Shown piece by piece: positions 38,361 to 48,075 of a stretch of 64,000 bases of DNA; the stretch's first letter is position 1, and each line of letters begins with the position of its first letter. The translations under genes were made by a program, and so were the position numbers. The stretch comes from Tritrichomonas musculus (Eukaryota > Parabasalia > Tritrichomonadida > Tritrichomonadidae), in assembly GCA_039105265.1 (NCBI GenBank), contig JAPFFF010000011.1, positions 3,224,001-3,288,000 of the forward strand. Direction: 5' to 3'. Below the pieces are notes generated by a model. The model was not told where the DNA came from. It searched no databases and was given only the letters and a program-made list of their open reading frames with translations.

Positions 38361-40248
38361 AGACCTCGCCACTTTTTTCTTAATGAAACAAAATTTGAAT
38401 TTATACATAGAATTGCACAGAAATTTTATTTTTTTATTCATTTAAATTTGCTCTCAATAAAGTGGCGAATGGAATTCTGAGAATTCAAAATTTATAAAAA
38501 CTCATAGAAATATAAGTAAGAAAAATTTACCCACTTCCCACATAATTACGCACAAGGATAATTTTGGTATAAAAAGGTAATTTAAGTGGCCTTGTCATTT
38601 TGCGAAAATCTTTTTGTTCAGAAGCAGCCACTAACAAGCAAGCAACAACACTAAAAAGCAAATTGCAACCACGAGTAATCAAATAATGTTTACTGTACCA
38701 GTATACAGGACAAATGACAAACTAAATCTACAGATCACTAAAAAAAACGCAAATCCACAAATAAAGGTAAGCAAGCGCCTATAAACGACTGTTATTATCA
38801 ATAGAACAGTAAATACCAGCAAACAACATATTCAAAAGCAACATTTTCAGATCAGCAAACTTAATCGAAATAGATCTCTAGCAACTCACAAATAAATTCC
38901 TCTGCAAACAGTTATGAATCTTTTCACATGCAAACAAGGTTTTCTCAGCAAACGAATCCAACTCCTTCCTCAAGCAATTACAAATCTACAAATAAAATCA
39001 ATTTTTAGAAGTTTTTTAATTCTCATTAAGAAAAATTATCTTTCGATTAAACTGATTTACACTAAATAAACCCTCTTTTTATTTTTGTTTTTATGCTCTT
39101 CTTAAGTAGATATAATTTTATTATTCTGAATTTATTTTTTCATTCTTTCGCAAAAAGTCATTTCTTCTCAATTTTAAAGGTAATTTTGAGAAACATACGA
39201 TTTTGTATTTCCTCTTTCTTCTATAAAAACAATATTAATAATCAAAATAAAACATTATTTCTAATCAATTTTATACAAAAAAATTAAATTCATATATCAT
39301 TCTTAATTGCCTGTTTCAAACTTCCAAAATAATCATAATTCTTGTAAAAATAAGCTTTTTAAATGATTCTCTGCATTTTGCAATATTCATACGCATTTTT
39401 CATCAAAAAGTAAAAAGAGATTATATCGTAATTTAACGTATCGCATATGAAGCATATAAGTATTATTGCATATAAATATCTAAAATTCGATATTAAACAT
39501 ATTCAGAAAAATATAGCGCAAAAAATTATTATCTTGGGTGAGAAAATTGAAATTGCATAAGAATAATTAGTTGCAATTTTGTGTTTAAGAATATTTGTGG
39601 TTATAAATCGATTTATCTTCCTATAATGAATATAAATCCCGTAATTCAGTGAAAAAAAAGTTATTTTTTGCTGATGATATTTGTAATTTAAATTTCGCAA
39701 AAAAGAGTTGAAAACGCATTTAGTGAAGTAATAAATTAGTTTTTTGATTTTAAATACAATATAAAGATATTGAGTATTGAAAGTTAAAAGATGATGAGAT
39801 AATTGAATATTGGAAAAATCGAGGTTAACGAAATTCGACGAAAATTTGTATAATCATTCTTTAATAAGAGCGTATCAACATACTTTGTTTATATGTCACA
39901 AGCTTAAAAACAATCTGTAATAAGCAGTCATCTTCGAAGATTATAAAAATAAACGTTCTTTTTTCTATATAAATTGTGCGAAATTATGTGTGAAGAGGGT
40001 ATTTAGAAAATTATTAATAAATAATAACCAAAGAAGTTTAATTATTGAACGAAAAATAAACTCATATAATTTTTTTTTCCAGAAAACTCATAGAATAATT
40101 ACTTTATTACCTTTGAAAAAGGTACTCAATAAAGTGGAGAATGAAATTTTGAGCATTCTAAAATTATATAAACTCATAGAATCAGGATTACTATTTTAAA
40201 TTAATTTTCAGAAAAAAAATTGAATAAATTTAGACAATGGCGAGGTCT
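38361..40248. mobile_element. Nested non-autonomous transposon with 10-bp duplication
   Basis: 1888 bp bounded by AGACCTCGCCA (38361-38371) and its reverse complement (40238-40248), with identical 10-bp flanks ATATATACCT (38351-38360 and 40249-40258). A direct repeat of about 60 bp beginning CTCAATAAAGTGG lies near each end (about 38452-38511 and 40126-40185). The interior has no transposase frame. Positions 38620-38990 differ from the rest: A- and C-rich on the plus strand with many AAGCAA and CAACA words, preceded by a TATAAAAAGG sequence at about 38570. Confidence 0.75.
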
Positions 40249-40509
40249 ATATATACCTTTCTCAATAACTTGTATTACTGACACTTTTTGATTTCTGATA
40301 TAGAATAAATTGAATAAAAAAGTTTCTTAATAGACTACAACTAACACACTTGAGTCTATGCATGATTACCTAAATAAACGGACTCTCAGAAAAAATACGT
40401 TTTATCAAAGTCTTTTAAGGGTTCATAACCAATTGAAAAAAAAGTTTCTTAATATTTCTGAGAGAATTAATTAAAGATTATAATGAACTCAATTATGAAA
40501 GCACACCTT

Positions 40510-40989
40510 TCAAATGTGAAGCTTTTCTGATACGGTTTTTAATAAAAAAGAATACGATTTAACAGTTTCGCCATGACCAAAAACAAAGCCAATCGGCAAA
40601 CTCGTATTTTTAAATGAAACTGTTTAAATTGAAGTGACAAAATAAGGGATGATTCGCCAAGACGTATCCAAAATGAAACCATTGTATTGAAATTCGTTAT
40701 TATTAAAAAGAGAAAATGACTGTGGAAAAATAAATACTCCTGAGATTATATAATATTCAGCATCTCCTTCAATAAATGTTAGCAGTTTTTTCTTAACGGC
40801 TTTTGGTTGCAGTTCAAATTTGAAATAACCTCTCATTCCACAGTTATATAAATCTTCAAGAGAAAGTGGAATAAATTTATTACTATTACAAAAAGAATCA
40901 ACATAAGAGAAAAAAAATTGAGTTTTTTCATTTAGTTGTAAGCCTAAATTAATAATTCTCTTACAAAAAAAATGAAAATATTCGTAAAA
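40510..40989 (-). pseudogene. MULE-type transposase relic
   Basis: One frame runs from 40989 to the stop at 40510-40512, interrupted by a single in-frame TAA at 40626-40624. Before the stop: FIPLSLEDLYNCGMRGYFKFEL and EYYIISGVFIFP, then FILDTSWRIIPYFVTSI, where Asp in LDTSW is the first catalytic acid. After it: SLPIGFVFGHGETVKSYSFL, the typical following beta-strand block of Mutator/FAR1-like transposases. No ATG opens the frame and the C-terminal catalytic part is gone, so it is dead. It sits inside the MULE inverted repeats, in keeping with their origin. Confidence 0.7.
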
Positions 40990-41091
40990 TCATATTTTGA
41001 ATTATAAACAAAATCGTTTTTATATAATAAAATTTTTCGAACCATATGAAAATTCATTGAAAACTTTATAAAACTGGATTTACTTTTGAAA

Positions 41092-41388
41092 TCAAAAATT
41101 TTTTAATATATAATTGCGAGATCCTACATTAGATAAAAATGATGCGCTATTTTGTTTCCACTCATTAATTAACATACTTAAAGAAACATAAACCTTAATA
41201 AAACTAGAAATCATGATAGATATCTGGTATTCCGAATTTATATTTGACTTGAAATGAAAAGGTGGGCAACAATCTTTGCTTATATTAATTGAATGATCTT
41301 TGATTGTAAAATCACTTTGCTCATTTAAAAACACTGCTAACAATTTAAAATTCCAAGTAGAATTCCCTTTTGGATAAACACATAGCAT
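41092..41388 (-). other. Unassigned open frame inside the MULE
   Basis: A 98-codon frame from an ATG, upstream of and on the same strand as the transposase relic. It could be the decayed N-terminal region of that transposase or a captured fragment. No motif is recognised and the sequence has none of the features of a conserved protein apart from its length. Confidence 0.25.
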
Positions 41389-41552
41389 TTTGGGACAATC
41401 TGTACTTGTTAAAAAGGTTTCTGTATATTATAATGTTCGAATTTGAAGTATTTGTTCTTCGCCGTCAATTATTTTTTTGGATAATAAAAATGAAAATATT
41501 TTCATTTTTCATTTTTTATTATCGAATCGGCCATAACAAATATCCATTCAAA

Positions 41553-41582
41553 AAAATTGAATGAAAATTTAGGGAAAAGTGC
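41553..41582 (-). repeat. Right terminal inverted repeat of the MULE
   Basis: Reverse complement identical to 38201-38230 over 30 bases; 16 bp further out comes the duplicated TATGATTTT. Confidence 0.88.
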
Positions 41583-41759
41583 AGATTTCAAGATCTACTA
41601 TGATTTTAATCAAAAACAAAATAATTACGATTTTTTATTGGTTAAAATCATGATCGTCATAGGTCATTATCCAGGTTAAGCTCATTCAATTTTTTCACGA
41701 TGGAAGGTGGACTCGAAAAAAGTTAGAAATTTTAGCCAAATATGAAATTGATATATTTT

Positions 41760-42155
41760 TCATATTATCAAGAGTAGAATAAAAATGCATAAATAAATAT
41801 TGAAAATAGTGCTTTTTTCATATATACAAAATAATGGTTCGTGCAAAGGAGGCAAATATTTGAATCCAATTTCTCTTCTAAATTCATTGATTGTCGTAGG
41901 ACATATTGATGCGAGCATTGTTTGATCAAATTGCGTATGTAAATCTGAACCACTGATATATGGATAATTAAATGTTGCTTGATTTATAAAATCTGCTACA
42001 TCATTTGTTTTCTTTGTCGGTCGCCCCATTTTGGCTTCTGGTGAAGGTGCCCCGCTAACTTTTATTGAAGCTCGAACTTGTGTTATTCGATTTGGAACCA
42101 TTTTTATTTCAAAAAGTGGACTACTCCTAACTAATAGAATGTTTTGATTGCACAT
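41760..42155 (-). pseudogene. Truncated mariner/Tc1-like transposase, N-terminal part
   Basis: 131 codons, with an internal ATG at 42101 that is the more likely original start. Residues about 43-110 hold a winged or paired helix-turn-helix: MGRPTKKTNDVADFINQATF, then TTINEFRREIGFKYLPPLHEP. This matches the DNA-binding half of trichomonad mariner-type transposases. After the HEP motif the sequence becomes AT-rich and hydrophobic and the DDE catalytic domain is absent, so only the DNA-binding part survives. No inverted repeats were found for it. Confidence 0.65.
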
Positions 42156-43514
42156 AACTTTTTAATTTAAATATGTTTATTGATTGATTTTGGTTATTTT
42201 GAATTTTTTTACTATTCTGTATAGTTTTTAAAATTAAAATCAATTGAACGTTTCAATTAAAAACTTTTTCAAAAAAACAAAGTGACATGTTTTTGGACAA
42301 GATACATTTACATCATTTTTTTATGTTTTTTATGCTGCCCTGGCCAGGTAACTAACAAAAATATAATAAAGATAATAAATATGATGCAAGAAAGAGAAGG
42401 TACTAACAATATAAAAGTATGATTGATGGAGAGAAAGAAGAAAAAAAAAAGAGAAAGGGAATAAATAAAGATGGTAATATGATGAAAATATGATTGATGC
42501 GAGATATGATGATGAAGAGAAAGAAAGAAAAGCGAAGAAGAGAAGAGAGAAAGAAGATATGATCACCTGAATGCTACTCTTATTGATGATGAATGAAAAC
42601 CATGGTTCTAGAGAAAGTAAAAGCAGAGAAGAGAAGAAAAGAAAAGAGTGAAAGCGAAGAAGAGAATGGAGAAAGAGGATGTGAACCTTTCTATAATTTA
42701 ATTTAGTAATCAAACAATTTATATGATGTAGATGGAGATAGTATTTTTCCTAACTTTCTTTCATAAAATACTCGAAATTATTTTTTTAAAAAAATAAATT
42801 ATATATAAACTTTATCAAAAGACCCATTTGATATGTGTTAAGCTGTGGTCAGTGCCATCTCCAACCTAACTTGCTCGCCATAAGCTCTTTGACTGCTTGC
42901 CTCGGACTACTGAAATTCACTTATTAAAAAATATATCAAATCAATTAAAATTTCTCTTAAATCTTTTTCTGTAAGAATCCAAGATATTTCATCTTAAAAT
43001 AATTCTGATTTGGGTTATTTAGCTTCAAGTCATCAAAATCTTTTTTATAAATATAATTGATTTGGCCATGTCTTATCTCTTTTTCCATTTTCATGATAGT
43101 ATGCATATTCAATAGGTATAGATGTTTGTTATTTAACTGGATTTAATTCGTGATGCATTTCAATCATAATAAGTAATTCACTTTTTATTTTCACTTTTTC
43201 ATTTTTACTTTTTATTTACTTTTATAATAGGAGGATATTATAAATTCTTAATTATTACTTCATCATTCATTCATTTTTTAAGGTGACATCAGTTAACTCT
43301 CATTTAATATTTTGCTAAGTCAGAATGCAATAGCATTAAAATTTTCTTGGAAAGCATAATATGATGAAGGGAAATGAAAGAATCTTTTGAATCTCCAGAC
43401 TTTTATACAATTCAAATACTGAAGATGAAGTTTTTGAAGAACATTATATATATATATATATAAAGGGAAAATGTTTAGTTGAAATATCTAATTCACATTA
43501 AATTATTCAATTTT
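42156..43514. other. Non-coding region with purine tract and short islets
   Basis: No gene. It contains the purine-rich tract at 42361-42690, a GGCCAGG-centred palindrome CCTGGCCAGG near 42339, a 75-bp patch richer in GC at 42838-42912 that I could not identify, and a (TA)n microsatellite near 43446-43462. Confidence 0.5.
42361..42690 (+). repeat. Purine-rich low-complexity tract
   Basis: About 330 bp dominated by G and A on the plus strand (AAGAAGAGAAGAGAG and variants), with recurring ATGATTGATG and GAAAGCGAAGAAGAGAA words. All plus-strand frames carry stops. Possibly a degenerate Glu/Lys/Arg-rich coding repeat or a simple-sequence expansion. Confidence 0.6.
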
Positions 43515-44326
43515 TTACTCGACTTCAACAATACACCAAAATTGAGGAAGTATAATGAAAGGCAAAAAAGGCATATGAGGAAGTATAATGAAAGGCCTCA
43601 TTTTTTCGCCTATTGCGTTATAACAAAACATTGTAGTTACGTGTTGATCGATTGTTCTTTTTTCTGATGTATATACGTTCATATCATGAACAGCGAATCA
43701 TTTGAACTGACGAGTTCTGGTATGCCAAGCCTTGTCTGCGTTCCATAGTGAATGAGGATTGGTATTCTTTAGGATGTTGTAGTTTTTTAAATAAAAATTA
43801 TATAAAGCTGCCAGGTTACAGATTTTTCGTCTTTGTTATTCAATAGTTGTAGGATCTTTTATTTTAATTTGATTTCTTTCAGTAAAATGAGTTAACCAAG
43901 ATGCAGATGGCGAATAAGATCCTAAATAATCAAATACTTTACGATATGTTTTTTGATTTTTGTCATGTTATTCGAGTATATCAATATAAAATTTCGCTTT
44001 TTACCTTTCTGAAGCCTTTAATTCAATTGCAAGTTGGACCAATAGCTCTGTTGATTATATTACTTTTCATTATATGAGAATCGATATCACCTAAATATGC
44101 AATGCCTCCACCATTTGATTTCCCTTTTTCCTATCGGTTTCCTAAAAGTGTAAATTCAAATGAAGTGTATACATTTGATCTATCTACATTATTATTGGTC
44201 ATTATTGTTCAAATACTTTTTCTTTTAGTTTCTCTTAAAAATGTTAATTTGAACTTGGCAAAAAGTTGCTATTTCTTCATTAGACCATTGAATAATCGGG
44301 ATATTGTTTGCAATAGGCGTGCTCAT
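43515..44326 (-). pseudogene. Pogo/Tigger-like transposase pseudogene with in-frame stops
   Basis: A plausible original start lies at ATG 44326 (MSTPIANNIPIIQWSNEE). Two frame changes later one frame continues for 178 codons (44048 to 43515) with no net indel but with TAA, TAA, TAA and TGA inside it. Recognisable blocks: GGGIAYLGDIDSHIMKSNII, ELLVQLAIELKASER, YLGSYSPSASWLTHF, IKIKDPTTIE, ICNLAALYNFYL, NPHSLWNADKAW where NADET is expected, and DQHVTTMFCYNAIGEKM. It belongs to a transposase family different from the intact one at 5726. The C-terminal part is lost, and an 11-codon tandem duplication lies near the end. Confidence 0.7.
43543..43596. repeat. Tandem duplication, 33-bp period
   Basis: TGAGGAAGTATAATGAAAGG occurs at 43543 and 43576. 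It falls within the transposase pseudogene and repeats 11 codons in frame (PFIILP-type residues). Confidence 0.85.
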
Positions 44327-44524
44327 TTTAATAATAAACGTTCTCTTCTTCGTTAAAATTCTCTAAAAAAAATATGGTTTCATGAAGAATTACTCTTGAC
44401 ATTTTCTCTGAAAAAGATACTTCTTCAGAAAAAAAAGTCAATTGTTTGAAGAAATTCATTCAATTTTTTTCTAAAATGTCTGAGGAAATATTGAGAGGCG
44501 CCTAAGGTTCTTCAAGTGATGGTA

Positions 44525-44888
44525 AACTCTGTCCAAAAATGTTCGACAATTGAATTTTGAGAGAGTATTCAAATTATCATTTTTTTTTCTCATGCACCTT
44601 TATGGTGATTCGAAGGTTTTTTCCAAAGCTCTTTTTTCTGAGAGTAGCGCATGTCCCAAAGAAAGTTGTAATTCCTCTTAAGGGCGTGGCTATTTCTTTC
44701 AAAAACCAGGGCTCCTTGTATAAAAATAGCTTGCTGAAAGGATAATTATAAAAATAAACTTCTGAAAAATTGAACACATTGCTTTGAGAGAAAAAAGAAA
44801 TTTTCGACACTTTATCGTTTTTTTAGACAATTTTCAGTGGAAAATGCGGTTTTTATATACGTTAAGTCTAACATTTTTGGACAGAGTT
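44525..44888. mobile_element. 364-bp TA-flanked MITE (Tc1/mariner type)
   Basis: Terminal inverted repeats start AACTCTGTCCAAAAATGTT at 44525-44543 and at the minus strand of 44870-44888 (19 of 19 identical, with weaker matching for a few bases more). TA flanks both ends (44523-44524, 44889-44890). The interior has only short frames and no catalytic motif, so it depends on a transposase elsewhere. It lies 115 bp upstream of the Mob-like gene, close enough to affect its promoter. Confidence 0.85.
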
Positions 44889-45005
44889 TATTTTATTTTC
44901 AAAAAGTTTCATTCAGAAAAAGTGGTTAATATCTGTATTTTATTCATACAATGATTTTGATTGAAACCGAAAAAAAATTGGCGAATTTTTTTTACCTTCT
45001 AATAG

Positions 45006-45635
45006 ATGAAAACATTTACTAATAAACCTGGTATCTCAAAAGAAAACTTCAACAACGTACCATTTAATGAAAGCGAAATAAAAGAATATCGTACATTGCA
45101 GCATTATATTCAATCTTTACTGCGGAAATATCCGAACGATATTAATAAACTAATAACATGCCCAAAAGGAGAAGATCAAAACGACTGGATATACGCTTCT
45201 TTTAGACAATTTGTTCAAGAACTAAATTTTTATGCTTATGAGCATCGAGACGTATCAACAGCTACAACAGAACCAGTAATGGAATTTTTTGTCAACGGTC
45301 AAAAAATTTCTTGCTTATCGCCAGCATATAATCCACCAAAAAGCGTTCCAGCAATTGATTATATTACTCAGATGATCGATTTATCAACCCAAGTTTGCCT
45401 TGATCCAAAATTATTCCCTGGCGGTGTCATGACAGAAGAAGGGAAATCATACATAGAAACATATTCAAGGAGGCTTTATCGTATTTTTGGATATTCATAC
45501 TCTTGCCATTTAGACATTTTTGAGAAAATAGAAAAGAAAACACATATTTGTGAAAGATTTACAAAATTTGCTAAATTATACAATTTAATCAGACCTGAAG
45601 ATATATTAATTCCGGACTCCTATTGGTCATCTTGA
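45006..45635 (+). CDS. Mob1/phocein-family protein
   Basis: 209 residues. The Mob fold is recognisable from CPKGEDQNDWIYASFRQFVQELN, VMEFFVNGQKISCLSPAYNPPK, AIDYITQMIDLSTQV, SRRLYRIFGYSYSCHLDIF and FTKFAKLYNLIRPEDILIP. Mob proteins bind and activate NDR/LATS kinases in cytokinesis and morphogenesis pathways. Human MOB1 binds zinc through two Cys and two His. Here the Cys-containing turn is replaced by STATTEPVM and only His168 of the His pair remains, so the zinc site is lost. The start ATG lies 115 bp after a MITE. Confidence 0.82.
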   Translation: MKTFTNKPGISKENFNNVPFNESEIKEYRTLQHYIQSLLRKYPNDINKLITCPKGEDQNDWIYASFRQFVQELNFYAYEHRDVSTATTEPVMEFFVNGQKISCLSPAYNPPKSVPAIDYITQMIDLSTQVCLDPKLFPGGVMTEEGKSYIETYSRRLYRIFGYSYSCHLDIFEKIEKKTHICERFTKFAKLYNLIRPEDILIPDSYWSS

Positions 45636-46022
45636 TTCACTTATTGTTTTTTTTCTTTTTTTGAATTATTAGTATTTTGTTGATAGTAATTCATATGCCG
45701 ATTATTAAATTTATTTATATATACATATAGTGAATGAAGTTTGTTATTTGCTATTTAGATTGATTTCTAAATTAATTGAAATTTGAATAAGATATATTAA
45801 AAAAGTAGCTTGTAATCTATTGAAAAGAAAAAAATTATGGATGAAAGAAGAGAGAAAGACCATTGGCTCAAAAAAAAAACTTTTGATAAATTTTTTAAAT
45901 AATGATTATTAAAAAAATTTTAAATCATATATGTTAATATATCATATTTCGAAGTGCAGGGCTACATATTGTATCATTTTGACTATAATAGCATAATTAA
46001 CAAACATTCATAAATAATAAAA
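45636..46022. other. Intergenic region between convergent genes
   Basis: About 390 bp of AT-rich DNA with no recognised feature. Confidence 0.5.
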
Positions 46023-46535
46023 TCATTCAACTTTTGGCTTGATTCTTTCAAAACGAATCTGGCAAATATCTTCGCCTTTAGAAATAACTTTACCTAATTT
46101 CAATTCTGAGCCAAATTGACTAGCAATTCCTCGATCTCCATCCATTGCGATATCGCATAATTGAGCAATTCTTTCATCACTTAATCCCATTTTTTGCCAA
46201 GCTGCAACTAATGGACAGTAATGAAAGTCAATTGACAATTTATCATCAGTAGATTCGAGTATCTTCATTTCAAATACAAACTGAGCTGGAATAGTGAATA
46301 AATTTCTTTTTAATCCTTTAAGGCTTGTTTTCCCACCACTTTTTTTAACTAAATCACATCCTTGAATGCATCCACATCGTTTAATTGCAGCACCTGCATA
46401 TTCTTCTGGTTTTAATCCTTTCTTTTCAGCCTCTTCAACAAGTAGAGCAAGCCACATTGCTCGGTGGCCAAGTTGATCTCGAATAGCAGTTAAGATTTTG
46501 TTTGTGTAATAAGGTTTATTCTTAACAATTGACAT
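46023..46535 (-). CDS. L-2-amino-thiazoline-4-carboxylic acid hydrolase family protein
   Basis: 170 residues. Typical motifs of this small bacterial family: AMWLALLVEEAEKKGL, IKRCGCIQGCD, DFHYCPLVAAWQKMGLSDERIAQLCDIAMDGD and QIRFER. The founding enzyme opens the ring of 2-amino-thiazoline-4-carboxylate on the way to cysteine, but many members have no proven substrate. HYCP at 105-108 and the Cys54/Cys56/Cys60 cluster could be catalytic or metal-binding. I know the family mainly from anaerobic Firmicutes and other bacteria, which suggests lateral transfer. No intron and no targeting signal. Confidence 0.82.
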   Translation of the reverse strand: MSIVKNKPYYTNKILTAIRDQLGHRAMWLALLVEEAEKKGLKPEEYAGAAIKRCGCIQGCDLVKKSGGKTSLKGLKRNLFTIPAQFVFEMKILESTDDKLSIDFHYCPLVAAWQKMGLSDERIAQLCDIAMDGDRGIASQFGSELKLGKVISKGEDICQIRFERIKPKVE

Positions 46536-46763
46536 TTGTTATTTCAAAAAAACTCAAATTTTCAATGGAATGCATGAAACACCTCTAGATTAATTACTCT
46601 TTTGTGCCTTTAGATATTAATAAAAGCCTATATTTCATTTATATCTCCCTCTTTTTTTTTATTTGTGGATATAAAATGAGATTATGAAACCGAGATATTT
46701 TATAAATCAATAGAAAAAGGAAATAAAAGAATACAAAAAGCATTAAAGGACATCACACTGATC

Positions 46764-47706
46764 TACAGCTCGGAATTATTACTGTTGCGTTATTTTACAG
46801 TAATAAGCAAATAATAGAGCAATTTGAAAATTTTCAAAAATTTTTAAAAATTTAAAAATTTAAAATTTTAATATTTTTTTCAGTTGTGTTCTTTAGTTGA
46901 AAATCGTATCATTCTCTTAATTATGATAAAAAAAACTTGGATTTATTCATTTATAATTTTACTATTCTCAAAAAGTTTCATTTAATTATCATTCATTTTT
47001 ATACAAATATAAACGATCTGAAGGTCAAATATATTTGACTTTAAAAAGGCCAAAAAGTTCATATTACTGCGGTTAGCGGTTTACAGTAATAAGGTATTCA
47101 ATTCAATTTTACCATAAATAGGTGAAAAAACCGCCCTTATTACTGCAGTTAGCGGTTTACAGTAATAAGAATTCAATTATTATTGACCTATTTTTTGCCT
47201 TAAAAGAGGTTATTGATTAATATTATGGTGAATATAATATTCAATATAATATTAAATTTTTTGATTTATGACTTTCTAATATTTTTTAAATGTTCACATT
47301 ATCATTAAATTAATTCATACTTTTTTACTGATTTAAAGCAAATTGAAAATTTGTATATTAAGTTTCTAAGAATTAAATAGAATCGAAAAATAATTATACA
47401 GAAAAAATTAATTAATTTTGAATTGTAATCTGAAATTTTCTATTTAGAATTTTATTTTTTGAATATTTTATTTATATTATTTTAATTATTTTGAATACTT
47501 TATTTATTATATCTTATTAATTTTGAATGCTTTTGTTAGCATTTTAAATTATTTGTTATATTTTCTCAAAACTTAAAAGAAAGCAAAATTTTTCAAAATT
47601 TTTATCATCAAAATTTTTTAATTTGACAATTTTAAGCAAAATCCCAAATCGCAGTCATAAGAAGACAAAAAATTGAATGGGCCTGCAGTAGTAATTCCGA
47701 GCTGTA
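46764..47706. mobile_element. 943-bp MITE with internal hairpin repeats
   Basis: Inverted repeats TACAGCTCGGAATTATTACT at 46764 and the minus strand of 47686-47706, one mismatch in 21. Exact 8-bp flanking duplication CACTGATC (46756-46763 and 47707-47714). Three hairpin units ATTACTG-N13/14-CAGTAAT lie at 46778-46804, 47063-47090 and 47139-47166; the last two share GTTAGCGGTTTA in the loop. No coding frame. An 8-bp duplication fits hAT-like or P-like elements. Confidence 0.85.
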
Positions 47707-47714
47707 CACTGATC

Positions 47715-48075
47715 AAATAAGTAATTGTAGTTATACCTATGTATTTCTATCTTTAAAATTTTTTTAAATTATTTATTTGACTTTTTATATTACCGGAATA
47801 TGACTTAAAATGGGTTCATCTGTTTCAAATCTTTACTTGTTTTACTAAAAGATATGAGACCAGTTTATGACTAAAAAAAGTTGTCTAAATAAAAAACAGT
47901 AGATATCATTAGACCAGTTTGTGATTGAAATCACTCTAAAAAGTTCATCAAAGTTTTATTCTGTTTATAAAACAGATAAAACGCCAAAATTTAAATAAAA
48001 CGATAGTAAATTTAGTAAACCAAAATATTTAATGATATCTACTGTTTAAACAATAAAACACTTCTGTTAATAATA
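47715..48075. other. Intergenic region right of the MITE
   Basis: About 360 bp. GATATCATTAGACCAGTTTG near 47892 and GATATGAGACCAGTTTATGA near 47852 form a short imperfect direct repeat. TAGATATCAT and ATGATATCTA (near 47890 and 48031) are inverted around it. No gene. Confidence 0.5.

Larger units (their letters stand above)
38187..41598 (-). mobile_element. Mutator-like (MULE) element, degenerate, carrying a nested insertion
   Basis: The 30-bp inverted repeats at 38201-38230 and 41553-41582 match perfectly (start GCACTTTTCCCTAAATTT). Outward of them lies weaker matching sequence ending GGTAGA on the left and TCTAC on the right. The unit is flanked by the 9-bp direct repeat TATGATTTT (38178-38186 and 41599-41607), the duplication length typical of Mutator elements. 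Inside, on the minus strand, is a broken MULE-type transposase. A second element (38361-40248) is inserted near the left end; without it the MULE would be about 1.5 kb. Confidence 0.8.

Noticed and set aside
38625-38645. CACTAACAAGCAAG as an intron 3' end
   Set aside because: Does not match the full consensus and there are no coding exons around it.
40331-40350. ACTAACACAC, resembling the trichomonad intron 3' motif ACTAACACACAG
   Set aside because: The terminal AG is missing (TTG follows), it lies outside any recognisable coding gene and no GTAYGT donor precedes it.
42330-42713. 127-codon minus-strand frame across the purine tract
   Set aside because: Its protein is Ser/Leu/Phe/His low complexity, produced by the GA-rich strand; not a gene.
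42838-42912. GC-richer islet considered as an snRNA or tRNA
   Set aside because: No cloverleaf, Sm site or known motif could be recognised. Left as unexplained sequence.
44102-44356. 84-codon plus-strand frame
   Set aside because: It is the shadow of the pogo-like pseudogene on the opposite strand.
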